A DNA stretch of 25,807 bases. Origin: Diplocarpon mali (Eukaryota; Ascomycota; Leotiomycetes; Helotiales; Drepanopezizaceae). Below the pieces are notes generated by a model. That model made no database searches and was not told the DNA's origin. It saw nothing but the letters and a program-made list of their open reading frames with translations. Each line of letters begins with the position of its first letter. The stretch's first letter is position 1. This document shows, piece after piece, positions 1 to 9,454 of the stretch. The translations under genes were made by a program, and so were the position numbers. Location of the stretch: the NCBI GenBank assembly GCA_024741835.1, contig JAENRP010000432.1, positions 1 to 25,807 on the forward strand, in the 5' to 3' direction.

Positions 1-427
1 GAAACTCGGGGACGCGGGTCCTCTGCACCCGCGTCGGCATGGGCAGTTTCGACGGCGCCGAAGATCAATCGCATCCCCCGCGCCGCGAGCAAGCAGCCGC
101 CCTCGGGAGGGCAAGTTCACCGCGTGGAACCACACCTCACGTGGCCCCTTCTCTCTCTCTCTCCCCGTCGACCGGCACGCGTGCGAGGGCGCCAGCGCGT
201 CGGCGCGTGGCCGCGATGCCGAGGCGGCCTCGTCGGGCCGGTGCCGCCTGCCCGCCGGTGCGATCGCGAGACGGCCGGGCCGATCGCGTCACCCGTCGCG
301 CGGCTGCCGGGCGCGTGCCGCGGAAGCCGATGCGGGGTGCGGGGGCCGAGCAGCCGCGACGGCGTGCACGGCGCGGGGAGGCCAGCGAGGCCGAGACAGG
401 CGCTCCCTCCTTGAGGGACATGAGGTC
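1..427. other. GC-rich non-coding island with 5' hairpin
   Basis: This stretch is strikingly GC-rich compared with the AT-rich DNA that follows. A perfect 9-bp stem (GACGCGGGT at 11-19 and ACCCGCGTC at 27-35) encloses a 7-nt loop, and a CT run lies near 150-165. Open frames exist on both strands, but their translations are Arg/Ala/Pro-rich low-complexity and match no family I know. Such frames are expected by chance in GC-rich DNA. I do not recognise it as 18S, 5.8S, 28S or 5S rRNA. It could be subtelomeric or intergenic-spacer DNA, which I cannot settle. Confidence 0.5.
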
Positions 428-553
428 GTATTGGGTGTATTGGGTGTATTGGGTGTATTGGGTGTACTAGATGTACTAGATGTACTAGATGTACTAGATG
501 TACTAGATGTACTAGATGTACTAGATGTACTAGATGTACTAGATGTACCAGAT
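428..553. repeat. 9-bp minisatellite in two sequence blocks
   Basis: Fourteen perfectly phased 9-mers: four copies of GTATTGGGT (428-463), nine copies of GTACTAGAT (464-544) and a terminal GTACCAGAT (545-553). Within each block the copies are identical and the switch between blocks is abrupt. The pattern is seen directly in the sequence. Confidence 0.97.
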
Positions 554-715
554 GCGATGTGAGCTACAAGGCGTTATGCGTATTAAAGCAAGATTATTTA
601 CGAAACATTTAAATCTCGCAAATCATACTATAATGCAACATCAGCCACAAGGCGTTCTACGTATCAAAGAGTATTTACCAAACATCCAAATTACACCCCG
701 GCGCACCCAACGCGA
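554..715. repeat. Imperfect direct duplication, about 81-bp offset
   Basis: A segment starting near 561 (CTACAAGGCGTT) recurs near 642 (CCACAAGGCGTT), and both copies continue with related AT-rich sequence (TTATTTACGAAACATTTAAA versus GTATTTACCAAACATCCAAA). The differences are largely C/T and A/G transitions. No gene was seen here. Confidence 0.65.
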
Positions 716-1124
716 CGTTAGGGCTGTCTCTGCCGCGGCCGAGCCCGTCCCCCCTCCGAGCCGTTGCGGGCACTCCCGGCACGTGCCCCTGCGCCGGCTC
801 CACTCGGGCGGCCGGGCGAGAGATCGGGGACCGTGGGCCGAGGCGGCGCGGGGAGGAGCGGTGGCCTTGGCAAGAAAAGCCAGCCGCCCTCGCCCTTCTC
901 CCCCGACGCTTTCCCGAAGACCCCTACGGCGCTAGGACCGTCCGCATCGTCTGGGAATGGTCTGATCACGTCTTCATTTCACAAGGTGTCGTGCCCGTTT
1001 TCGCGGGGTTACCGGGGGCAGGCCGAGACTCAATCGCAAGGTCCCCTGAACACAACGAGGTCGCATCTGGCCGAGGTGCCTGCTTCATAACCCGACCATG
1101 CCTAGAACCTCGTAGCGAGAACAG
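716..1124. other. Second GC-rich non-coding island
   Basis: GC-rich sequence up to about 950, then mixed composition up to the tandem array. Overlapping frames on both strands give Ala/Arg/Pro/Gly-rich translations without recognisable domains, so no gene is called. It resembles the 1-427 island in composition, and the minisatellite and duplication lie between the two. Confidence 0.45.
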
Positions 1125-1712
1125 AGAGCGGGATCTTGGTAGATGAGATAGACGAGCATTGGAGTCCGAGTGATGATGGGCCAGGTCTAAGATGGATCAA
1201 GGTTATGGATACGACCTTTAGATAAAGAGCAGGAACTTAGTAAGTAAGATATATACGAATTGAAGTCCGAGGAATAATAGGCTAGATTTAAAACAGATTA
1301 AGGTTATCAATATAACCTTTAAATAAAGAGCTAGATCTTAGTAAATAAGATGGACGAAATTAAGAGTCCAAGTGATAATAGGCTAGATCAAAGACGGATC
1401 AAGATTATAGATACGACCTTTAGATAGAGAGTAGGATCTTAGTAAATAAGATAGACGAGAATTAAAGTACAAGTAATAATAGGCCAGATCCAGGACGGAT
1501 CAAGCTTATAGATACGACCTTTGGATAGAGAGCGTGATCTTGATAGACAAGAATTGGAGTCCGAGTGATAATAGGCTAGATCTAAGATAGATTAAGGCTA
1601 TAGATACAACATATATATAAAGAGCGTGATCTTGATAAACGAGCATTAGAGTCAGAGTGATGATGGGCCAGGTCCAGGAAGGATCAAGCTTATGGACACG
1701 ACCTTCAGACAT
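1125..1712. repeat. Six-unit tandem array, period about 101 bp
   Basis: Equivalent points (the GAGC/GAGT preceding the G/A-GATCTT motif) fall at about 1129, 1230, 1331, 1432, 1533 and 1625, giving periods of 101, 101, 101, 101 and 92. The last interval carries a deletion of about 9 bp. Every unit holds the series GATCTTGGTAGA, GAGTCCGAGTGAT, GGGCCAGGTC, GGATCAAGGTTAT and ACGACCTTTAGATA in diverged form. Differences between units are dominated by C-to-T and G-to-A changes. The outer units are the most GC-rich and the inner ones the most AT-rich. The array stops about 55 bp before the amine oxidase pseudogene. Confidence 0.9.
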
Positions 1713-1765
1713 CCAAGCGATGCACGAGTCGAGTAAGCTGCTTGCCAGGCCCGCACTCCTCCCAC

Positions 1766-4369
1766 CTAGATACTCTCCGTCTCATAAGAGGGCTTGTCGG
1801 GTTCGCAAGGAAAGTTCCCGACGACCTTATCGCCAACGTATTGCCTCAGGTCTGGGAACAGGCCCTGGACACTGCGGACGGCACACTCCGCAGTCCCCTG
1901 TCCAAACGTCTCGACCGTGGTGCCTTGCTCGCCCCCATAGAGGATCTGGATCATGTTGACGGTCTCGCGGCTCGGGCTCCCTATCAGGGACTTCACCGGA
2001 CTCAGCACCAAGCTGCTGTGGGCTGTCGTCAAGACGGTAATGGGAAGATCGCCCGTGTGTGGCACGTGATGCGTACCAACATTCGCCCAGACAACCAGAT
2101 CTTCTTGCAGAGACTCGCCATCGAAGAAGGCATCGAAGTCTACGGGTGGGTTGAACACATCTTGCGACTGATACGGGTGGGAGGAGCGAGGTTCGGTGTC
2201 ATGCTGCCTGGTCACGTAGAGGTCGTGCTTTGCCCAACTGGCAGATTTCTCGAGGTTACGGCTGTCTCGAACCGTGAGGTGGATGGTTGGAGACGGTTGG
2301 TGGAGGGCGTAACCGCGGGATTCGCCGTATCTATTCTTGGCATTTGTGTTACTATGAAGGCGTTGGCGCCGTTGGGAGCCCAGTTCAACCTGGACGTATC
2401 TTCAGTCTCGACTGTGGCGCGTTCAAGCTTCATTGTGTTGCGTTTCTTGCCCTGGGACTAGGAGTAGACTTCGGAAGTGGCGACGTGAGTGGCAGTCGTC
2501 ATGGTAATCGAAGTCCCCAGGATGTCGAAACCGATCTAGAAATTCAGTATGTGGTCGTGCATTGATCCAGACCGTGCATCGTGGTTGATATCCATAGTCT
2601 CCATTCTTCGCAAAAATAGGCACTTTGGATGTATCCAGAGGCCCGGACGACTATGTTAGTAGAGCCATCCACGTAGAACTCGTAAGATACCATGTAATCA
2701 TAGTTTCCAACGGTCGAGAGGGTGCGGATCGTGAAGTAGACGTTCTTCGTCGCACTTACGTACCCAGAGGTGCTATGCTGTTGGATGGGGTAGTTGGCCT
2801 CGGTCTCGAAGAGGCAGATGCTGTCGATATGAATATCGGTAGTCTCGCCGTTGTAGTACGAGGAGTTCAGGTAAGTGGCGTAGGATGGGCAGGCGTAGCC
2901 TTTAACGAGCTCAAAAGCGTACCGCCAAAAGCCGTAGAAAGTATCCTGATATGAGGTTCCGGACTGAATAGGATCATTTCCAACGTAATGCGCGAGTGCT
3001 TCTTGCAAAGCAAGTTCGTAAATGATGCGCTCCCCCTTATACTTAACACCATACAGACTCAAACCATTATCCCTCGAGAATGGAGTGTAGAACTCGAAAT
3101 CCATCCACTTGACGTAATTCTGTCAGATGTCGATAAAGTAACGAGATCCAGCCGGTGCAATTGCAACAGGAGGGAATTGAGTGTCAAGAGCTGGAGTATC
3201 TCCTTCATGATCAGTGGAAGCCCAGGAACCGTCGATGTTAGGCCTATTCTTAACAGAACCCCGGGAGAAATACGCCGCACGGAATTCTTCGGTGCTTGGC
3301 TAGAAAATATCGCTGTAGAGCCAGCCATCAAGAGTCCACTTCGAAGAATCTCGTCCCGTTGCGTTCGAGGTGAAATATAAACCAAGTGGGAGCAATGCCT
3401 GGGTTTCTTGATCAGTGGCGGGGTTGTTCCAGAACTGATCCCACCGAGTGATACCTGAGTATGGAATTAGTACTTGTATCTAAAATGTCCGTGGCACGGA
3501 GATACAACCAAGGAAACGCTCTGCTTCCAGATCACGAAGATGATCAGAGGCAGATGTTCACGAACCATCATCCTGCCACAAAGGATCGACACCAAAGACG
3601 GTAAGCGTATCATTGTCTAGGCCAAGAAGGGAACCATTCCACGAGTCAAGAGTAATTTCAAGGATCGATGTCGTGACATTGGTCTTCCATTCTTCCCATT
3701 TAGCTTCGTCGGCGTCGAGGTTCCGGACTTTTCCGTCAGTCTTCCGTGTATATGGGTAAATCAAGGGTTGGGATGTTACAGTCGCGTTCTGAAGAGGGAG
3801 CGGCCCAGCCAAGAGATCTTGGTATGTTGGCTCTTCAGATGCTCGGTGGTTTATGATCACGTGTGCATATCTTGCCGGCGCTCCTCCGCGAGAGTCGATG
3901 TGTGCCAATACATCGGTTTTTTTAGGCGGCATAAGCTCAATTAACAGTCTAGTTTTCATTAGCATGCATTGTTTGGTAGTTCCCTTACGAGATCATACAG
4001 CGAGTTGTCCCATTCCCCCGCATCGGCGGTAACTGTCAGGTTATATTGAGACTGCGAGAAAAGCCAAGCAGCCACAGAGGCAGTCTCTTGGCTTGACAAT
4101 TCAATCCAAAAATTGGCGTGCGAAGCTTCTATTGCCTGAGCACCCGGAGCAGCACATATCTGACTGCCTGTGGGAGTCTCAGAGGGCTGAGGCTGGCTTG
4201 ACCAAGTTTCGTTCGGCCAGTACCTCTTGGATTGGTGGCTGGTAGTCTGCTTTGCTCGCCACGTTTTGGGACTCGCATGTTTTACTGCCGGGTTTGGGGC
4301 AGAGGACGCGAGATTTGGAAGAAGTAGAAGATATGACAAAAAGGCCCAGGGCGTGCTGCAGGCTTTCAT
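1766..4369 (-). pseudogene. Secreted copper amine oxidase, inactivated
   Basis: Copper amine oxidases deaminate primary amines to aldehyde, ammonia and H2O2 using a self-made topaquinone (TPQ) and one copper. The N-terminus starts MKACSTPW and has a hydrophobic signal-peptide core. Exons read 4369-3989, 3935-3566 and 3454-1766, with introns 3936-3988 (53 nt) and 3455-3565 (111 nt, branch TACTAAT). Family hallmarks remain: the TPQ motif TVGNYDY, the paired copper ligands as MHDH, and the later copper-ligand region HHVPHTGDLP. The C-terminus ends ETESI. The gene is broken by in-frame stops at 3300-3302, 3123-3125, 2536-2538 and 2458-2460, and by frame changes at an A5 run (2612-2616), near 2582-2586 and near 2338-2345. 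At about 810 codons it is otherwise full length. Only a very high sequencing-error rate would rescue it. Family assignment is firm; the exact intron ends are inferred. Confidence 0.9.
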
Positions 4370-4880
4370 GATAAGGAATACCAGGAATGGATCAAGTGGC
4401 AGGAGGCGGAAGGGTGTGCGCTCGCATCATACTTAAAAAAAACCCCAAGAAGCACCGATTGAGAGATGAATAAGTGAATCAATGTCTACAGCGCTGCAGG
4501 AGCTGATAAAGTTCGCAAACAAGAGTAGGAGGATATAGTCTTTGAAGCTAGAAAGAGGCAATATGTTGCGGTATTAGTGAGATAACAAAAATCGCCAGAT
4601 ATTCACCAACACACACTTAACATCTCAGGTACTACCATGCAAGACGAGAGCATACCAGGGCCAGTAGCTCGGTTCCATTGTGGTAAAGAATCTGCTGAAC
4701 AGCTCATCTAAGACCGGAATTACCAATTAGCTTGAAGTCGCGATAAGACCGATCGAGAGATTTGCAGAGACTAGATTGAAGACGGACTCTTTAACAAATA
4801 GTCGAGAACGTGAAATGAGAAGGTTTCAGTATGCGTGAACTAGGCTTACAGAGCAGACAAGCAGGTAGAGACTTCCGGGC
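4370..4880. other. Upstream region of amine oxidase pseudogene; no gene seen
   Basis: AT-rich sequence without a convincing open frame. It would include the former promoter and 5' leader of the amine oxidase gene. An A-run lies at 4434-4442. Nothing else was recognised. Confidence 0.5.
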
Positions 4881-4885
4881 ATAGC

Positions 4886-4982
4886 TAACAGAATCTAAAG
4901 TTGTAGATTCTGAGTTCTATGAAGCTGCAGGAGTATATATACAAGGTACGATTACATAAGCCAATCCTTGTATATTCTAACG
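4886..4982 (-). mobile_element. Solo LTR of a Copia-like retrotransposon, copy 1
   Basis: A 97-bp sequence flanked by a perfect 5-bp target-site duplication, ATAGC, at 4881-4885 and 4983-4987. Read on the minus strand it begins CGTTAGAATATACAAGG and ends TTCTGTTA, versus canonical TG..CA ends in copy 2, so the termini have decayed by transitions. No internal retrotransposon sequence adjoins it, as expected after recombination between two LTRs. Orientation is taken from the polypurine tract next to the related LTR at 23770. Confidence 0.85.
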
Positions 4983-5283
4983 ATAGCGCTTAGCATGTAA
5001 AGGCCAGGCTTCATTGCTGCACTCGCAAAGCAGTTACAGCCGAATCCCATTTTGTAAGCCTCCACAGAATGGATGAGGTTCTCCAACATTCAATAAAGAT
5101 GGGTCGCCCGACGGAGTCTGTGATAAAGATAAGCGAGGCGAGGAGACCAAAACAAAGCCAGCGCTGAACATCCAAATACAAGCAATAAAAGGGCACATGT
5201 GTAATGATGAAATGAATGCTGAGTTTGAAGTTTTGTCGTAGTTCTATGTGTAGCCCATCAGATACCGGCACGCCACTACTCAC

Positions 5284-6250
5284 CTTGTCAATGTGTCAAA
5301 GTGGGAAATACGATGCTGGGAGAAATATCCCATATAAGCAATGTCAATGCAGAGAACCCACGAGAGCTCTAGATCCCGGAGGAGAGACAGGGACTGGCAC
5401 TCACCAGGCAGTCTATCGGCCATCTATAGTCTCGATACAAGTCTCGAACCCATTCTTCCCACTTTGGCGGACTCAATTCAGATGTGTACTGATCGTCGAT
5501 TTGGACTGAGCCCGGAACATACTCAGTTTCCAAGTCTTATGTTCTGTGGATGGGATCCCGTACAAGATTAGGGGCATGCCGGGCATAAACTTTTTTGCTA
5601 TAAAAATCAATCTTGTGGAGTTTGTATTGCAAAGGCCACTTGTCCCAGTTCTAACGCTTGAAGAAAGGATCGCTCCCTCGGATCTCGCTTTGCGTATCTT
5701 GCAAGACAATCCTGTTCGTGGCAGTATCGAGAACAAGCGCAAGCCCGTATCTGCGAGCTCCTGAGGCCGATAGAGACAACGCGGTCTTGGGCTATGACTC
5801 GAATTCTTGCAAAGCATGTCTAATCGTCATTGCTAGAGGAGAACTAATTTTCTATCGATGAAGTGGATCACGATATAGCAGCAGTTTCCCGCCGTCCTAA
5901 GGGTTAAAAAAGTTGCTGTTTTTCCAAAATATGCCTGCATCATATTCTCTTCAGCCCCTGCCCGATGGCACAGGTTCGGTTGTCCCGATAAATGGCTAAT
6001 GTGCCTGCTTCTTCAGCAAATATATCCTCATACTGCGCCACAATATATGAGAGCTGTTGCAGCGTCTCGATGACAGCTGGCTCAAGCCCAAGCTCAGTGG
6101 CCAATGCAATATTGATGGATTTTTTCCCTACGTATGGTGGATAGACGATCTGTTCTTGTCCGATGTATCGCATATCTCGGAGGAGCTCGTAGTACTGGTA
6201 AAATTTTTGATTATCATTGCGTTATACAGAAGTGGCTCGAGCCTATAGCA
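5284..6250 (-). pseudogene. RIP-damaged gene of an uncharacterised ascomycete family
   Basis: One minus-strand frame is protein-like from 5830 to 5405, reading MTIRHALQEF, then RYGLALVLDTATNRIVLQD, SDPFFKR, NWDKWPL, HAPNLVRDPIHRT, PPKWEEWVRDLYRDYRWP. It is interrupted by stops at 5792-5794, 5651-5653 and 5537-5539. At least the last one reads as a Gln codon (CAA) turned TAA. It ends at a donor (GTGAGT, just below 5405), and a possible 32-nt exon lies at 5284-5315 before another donor. Upstream, 6220-5940 holds a second protein-like segment (FYQYYELLRDMRYIG, then ELGLEPAVIETLQQL) ending in YRDNRTCAIGQG, preceded by a possible Gln-to-stop TAA. The joins between segments, and the part from 5940 to 5830, are uncertain. 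I recall similar LY..YGWP-containing hypothetical proteins in Pezizomycotina but know no function. It lies between two solo LTRs. Confidence 0.65.
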
Positions 6251-6653
6251 GTAAGAAGTTGAACAGTTTTCGTAATGTTGTACACAGGGGCGATAAACAG
6301 GCTCACCGCGAAAGAAGAGCTTCCAGCAAATCAGCCCTTGGAGAAGATTTAGTGAACCTAGAGAATACTCCATATTAAAGCTGTTCAAAGCCAAGAATTG
6401 CGCTACAACCAAGGATTCTAACTGATCGTAATAGGTGGCAACCCACTGCTCTGCACTTTACTACTTATCCAAAGACCTTCATAAAATCGGATTTGACCAA
6501 GTTTCCAACCGCTAGTAATCCCACTAAGTCGCAAGAGCGTCCGCTCTTGACTCTGATAGTGGGTTCTAGGGTAAAAATGCCATTGTTAATGCAGAGTTGC
6601 TCAGTTGCTGGATTTCGTCTTTAGTGACAGGTAACGGCGTATAAACCACCAAT
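6251..6653. other. AT-rich spacer, no supported gene
   Basis: A 94-codon open frame on the minus strand (6412-6128) overlaps the start of the neighbouring pseudogene in a different frame. It has no recognisable motif and is probably a by-product of decayed coding sequence. The former 5' end of that gene may lie here, but I cannot delimit it. Confidence 0.4.
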
Positions 6654-6658
6654 GAATA

Positions 6659-6754
6659 TGTCAGAATATACAAGGATAGTGCTTATGTAGTCATACCTTG
6701 TATATACCTCCTGCAGCTCCATAAACTTAGAATATATGCCTTTAGATTCTGTCA
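6659..6754 (+). mobile_element. Solo LTR of a Copia-like retrotransposon, copy 2
   Basis: A 96-bp sequence beginning TGTCAGAATATACAAGG and ending AGATTCTGTCA, so it keeps TG..CA ends and short terminal inverted repeats. It is flanked by a perfect 5-bp target-site duplication, GAATA, at 6654-6658 and 6755-6759. Its reverse complement aligns along its whole length with copy 1 (4886-4982), including the shared CTGCAGGAG and CTTATGTA-type blocks. No internal element sequence is attached. Confidence 0.9.
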
Positions 6755-6886
6755 GAATAGACGCGCTAAACTCGCGAAGTTACCTGAGGTATCTGACATA
6801 ACAAGTAGTAAACAACAACAATAATAGCAATACTATTTAAAAGAAACCTGGGAATCTCCAAACTAGAATATAATTTTCAGCATTCA

Positions 6887-6916
6887 GCTCAATTGAGAAG
6901 GGCTCAATTGAGAAGG
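6887..6916. repeat. 15-bp tandem duplication containing palindromes
   Basis: GCTCAATTGAGAAGG occurs twice back to back (6887-6901 and 6902-6916). Each copy contains the perfect 10-bp palindrome CTCAATTGAG. Confidence 0.9.
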
Positions 6917-9053
6917 ATAAGATCTTTAAGGCCGTTGATTCAGGAATTAATTCGACTGATGCCTGTCCAAAAACATCTAGATTTTACAAAAAGACACGAC
7001 GCAAACTTCCGCTCACCTTTTTCTGTGATCTCGTAAATTCATGGTATATATCGCTAGTCTCCAAGATAATGAGAAGAAGTAGAGAAGAAAAACTCTCAAG
7101 CCCTGCACGAGATAGATTGTGGCAGGTCTAGCTACGGAATACACTATTTAGCCAGCTATCTCTGTACAGACATAATCGTAAGACAAACTGTATTAATTGC
7201 TTGATTTACCCAATTTAGGTAAGTAGCTTCATATATGGGCTACCTCGTTTCAATTTACGTTGTCATTTCACACTTTGTTGTCATATCTCACAGCTCCACT
7301 CTCCATGACACGGAACTGCTGTACCAAATGGAAAGTCAAGGATAAGATATATATCCTAGTCTTGTGGTACTGTAGGCAGTAGTAGCGGAGATGCCAGTGC
7401 CTATAAGAGCTATCCAAATAAGAAATAGGATCCAAGAAAGACCTGTTCGCATCTCATGGTAGTTAAATCCAGATAGTCTTTTTGTGTAGAAGAAATAAGA
7501 AGGTTCGTGTCTGCTATGAGGAATCGAAACTAAAGCCGCTTACCTATTATTTCCTTGTGAGACACAGGAAGATACTTTTAAGTTCTAATGACCACTTGAT
7601 GCGCTATTGTTTGTCTGAACTCTTGGTGTTTTTTTTTTTTGGTTTGATGCACGATATACACACAGCCTTTTTTTTACACAAGATGAAGCTACTCTCAAAG
7701 CGGAATATTTATTATGAAGAACACTCACTATCTTAAATTATATATATATTGTTGGAAAGAATCAATGCCTAGGGAGTTTGATAGAAGGGAGATCTATGTA
7801 TTTGTCTGATCATCACCTAATATTCCCATGACCCACCTCAATGAGTAAACCAAGGCAGAGGATTTCTCCACCTCTGGCTCTACATGTTATCCCTAAAAAA
7901 AAAAACATTAGACAACCTGATATTGCTGGAAATACTAATCTCACCTGCCCCCTCCTACCCCCTCCTCCCCCCCACTCCCCGAAAGTCAACTTCGACTAAC
8001 TGATCTGATCTCAAGATGAAGTCATCACTTTGTTAACTTAATGATCAAGAATCAATTCCACATCTGGATTTAGGATCCTACCAGTCTCGTTACAAGAAGC
8101 AGCGTACAAGCGCTCCCATTCATAGGGTGCTTAGAATCTGCCTCGACAATATTCCTGATCTTCAAAGTCTCCTCACAGAGAAACGAAGAACTTAAACGTC
8201 TATCTGTCCATGTCTTCCTGATTGAAATTCCACTGAATCAAATTCTTTCATGAGTTGTAGGGATTTTTTTCCTGCCCTGAGAGTGAAACCAGAGGCAAAT
8301 TTTTTCTTTTCGGGTTTATCTAAATCTTTTTTGATTCCAAACTTTGGACCTCAATCAAGGCTATGTTTGAGTTCTGTCATCGGGATAGTTTACTGTCCTC
8401 ACTATAACTGCTATCAGTTACAACCTCCTTTACTCTAGAGATATAACTTGGGAACTCTATCTGCCAAATTGAGAAAAATCAAAAGTCATTACCAACAGCC
8501 TGCTGGAGCAGCAGCACGAGAAAGAATCTACTCTCCTTGCCCAAATGCCTGCCCTCCTATCACTCAGGGCACTGCATGGTCCGTATGTCATTGCTACTGG
8601 TGGGAAGTCCCTGGGGTTCCCAATACGCTCATTCGAGCCTTCTATCTTTTAATCCTTCACTCAGATCCCAAAACCCAATTATCAGGTCAGGTAGATTCTC
8701 AGACGAAACGTCACTAGACAATCCAGGTAGACTGGTCAGTTCCTGATAAACCAATTAAGAAAAAACACCACATCTTCATAACAGTAACGCCATTTGCCAT
8801 CTACCGAATGAAATGAGAAGCGTAATATTCAAGATACGATTAATGTAAGGAAAAATCCCCTTCAGAAGATAGCAAAGCAACCTAGCTAAGCCAGCGCACC
8901 ATTACTAGAGAAAGTAGAAGTACGGTCATGGATCCTGAATTCTATCTAGCTAAGCTCTGAGTGGCCGAATTTGCATAAAGCACACAAATGGAGGTGAGAG
9001 GGAGGTTAAACCGTGGCTTATATAGATACTAGCGGGTTGAAGTTAGAATTTTC
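6917..9053. other. Long AT-rich gene-poor region
   Basis: About 2.1 kb without a gene I can support. Open frames at 7482-7736 and 8448-8746 are short, have no recognisable motif, no convincing splice context and unusual composition. A homopolymer T tract lies near 7629-7640 and AT dinucleotide runs near 7738-7750. A C-rich tract is listed separately. The low GC and many stop codons suggest old degenerate repeat DNA, but I see no recognisable transposon protein. Confidence 0.5.
7948..7980 (-). other. G-quadruplex-type G-run tract
   Basis: On the minus strand four G runs of 4, 7, 5 and 5 are separated by loops of 3, 4 and 5 nt, matching the G3+N1-7 pattern. It sits inside otherwise AT-rich DNA. 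Folding in vivo is not shown by sequence. Confidence 0.6.
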
Positions 9054-9139
9054 GTCATTCCTGGAGTTGCTGTCGCCCCTAAGCCTTCCTCCAGGAGTGG
9101 GAGTAGACACTTGCGGTGATAAATAACCCCAGGAATGAC
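9054..9139. repeat. Short inverted repeat (15-bp arms)
   Basis: GTCATTCCTGGAGTT at 9054-9068 pairs with AACCCCAGGAATGAC at 9125-9139 (one mismatch), separated by 56 bp. The spacer contains the small palindrome CTCCAGGAG-like sequence near 9090. It may be a small decayed foldback or MITE-like sequence. No clear target duplication was seen. Confidence 0.55.
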
Positions 9140-9454
9140 TTTGGTGATATACGAAAAGTCAATCCAGAATTTCCGTTTCATCATCAATTGGAACAACACA
9201 GGCAGAGGATTACAAATTCAGTCATTATTGCAAGGCTGGAATTTGCTGGTAGTGGGTCTGCCTTCAGGAAAGGGCTTTCTACCTACTTTGCAGGCTATGA
9301 GCAGCACTTTGTAAGGAGACCTATGAAACAAAATTTGATGAATTATTTTTGAGTCTCTGCTTCTTCAAAATGCCCATGTATGCTACGCCGAATTCAAGCG
9401 CAATCGCTTTCAAAATATGATACCCACCAGCCTAACACCTCGACGAGCCCCGAT

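Noticed and set aside
1..427. Possible rRNA gene fragment
   Set aside because: The GC content and hairpin are suggestive, but I could not match any conserved 18S, 5.8S, 28S or 5S block.
39..470. 143-codon open frame across the first GC-rich island
   Set aside because: The translation is Arg/Ala/Pro low-complexity and it ends in the minisatellite (repeated YWV). Competing frames of similar length exist on both strands, as expected in GC-rich non-coding DNA.
428..553. CRISPR-like array
   Set aside because: Units are only 9 bp, contiguous and without spacers, in a eukaryotic genome; it is a minisatellite.
1742..2461. 239-codon plus-strand open frame
   Set aside because: It lies exactly opposite the amine oxidase C-terminal half, whose minus-strand translation carries recognisable family motifs. 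The plus-strand product has none.
5425..5450. tRNA T-arm-like GGGTTCGAGAC on the minus strand
   Set aside because: No matching acceptor or anticodon arms, and it falls within the protein-like segment WVRDLYRDYRWP of the pseudogene.
4886..6754. A single 1.9-kb DNA transposon with long terminal inverted repeats
   Set aside because: Each arm carries its own different 5-bp target duplication (ATAGC and GAATA) and LTR-type ends, so they are two independent solo LTRs.
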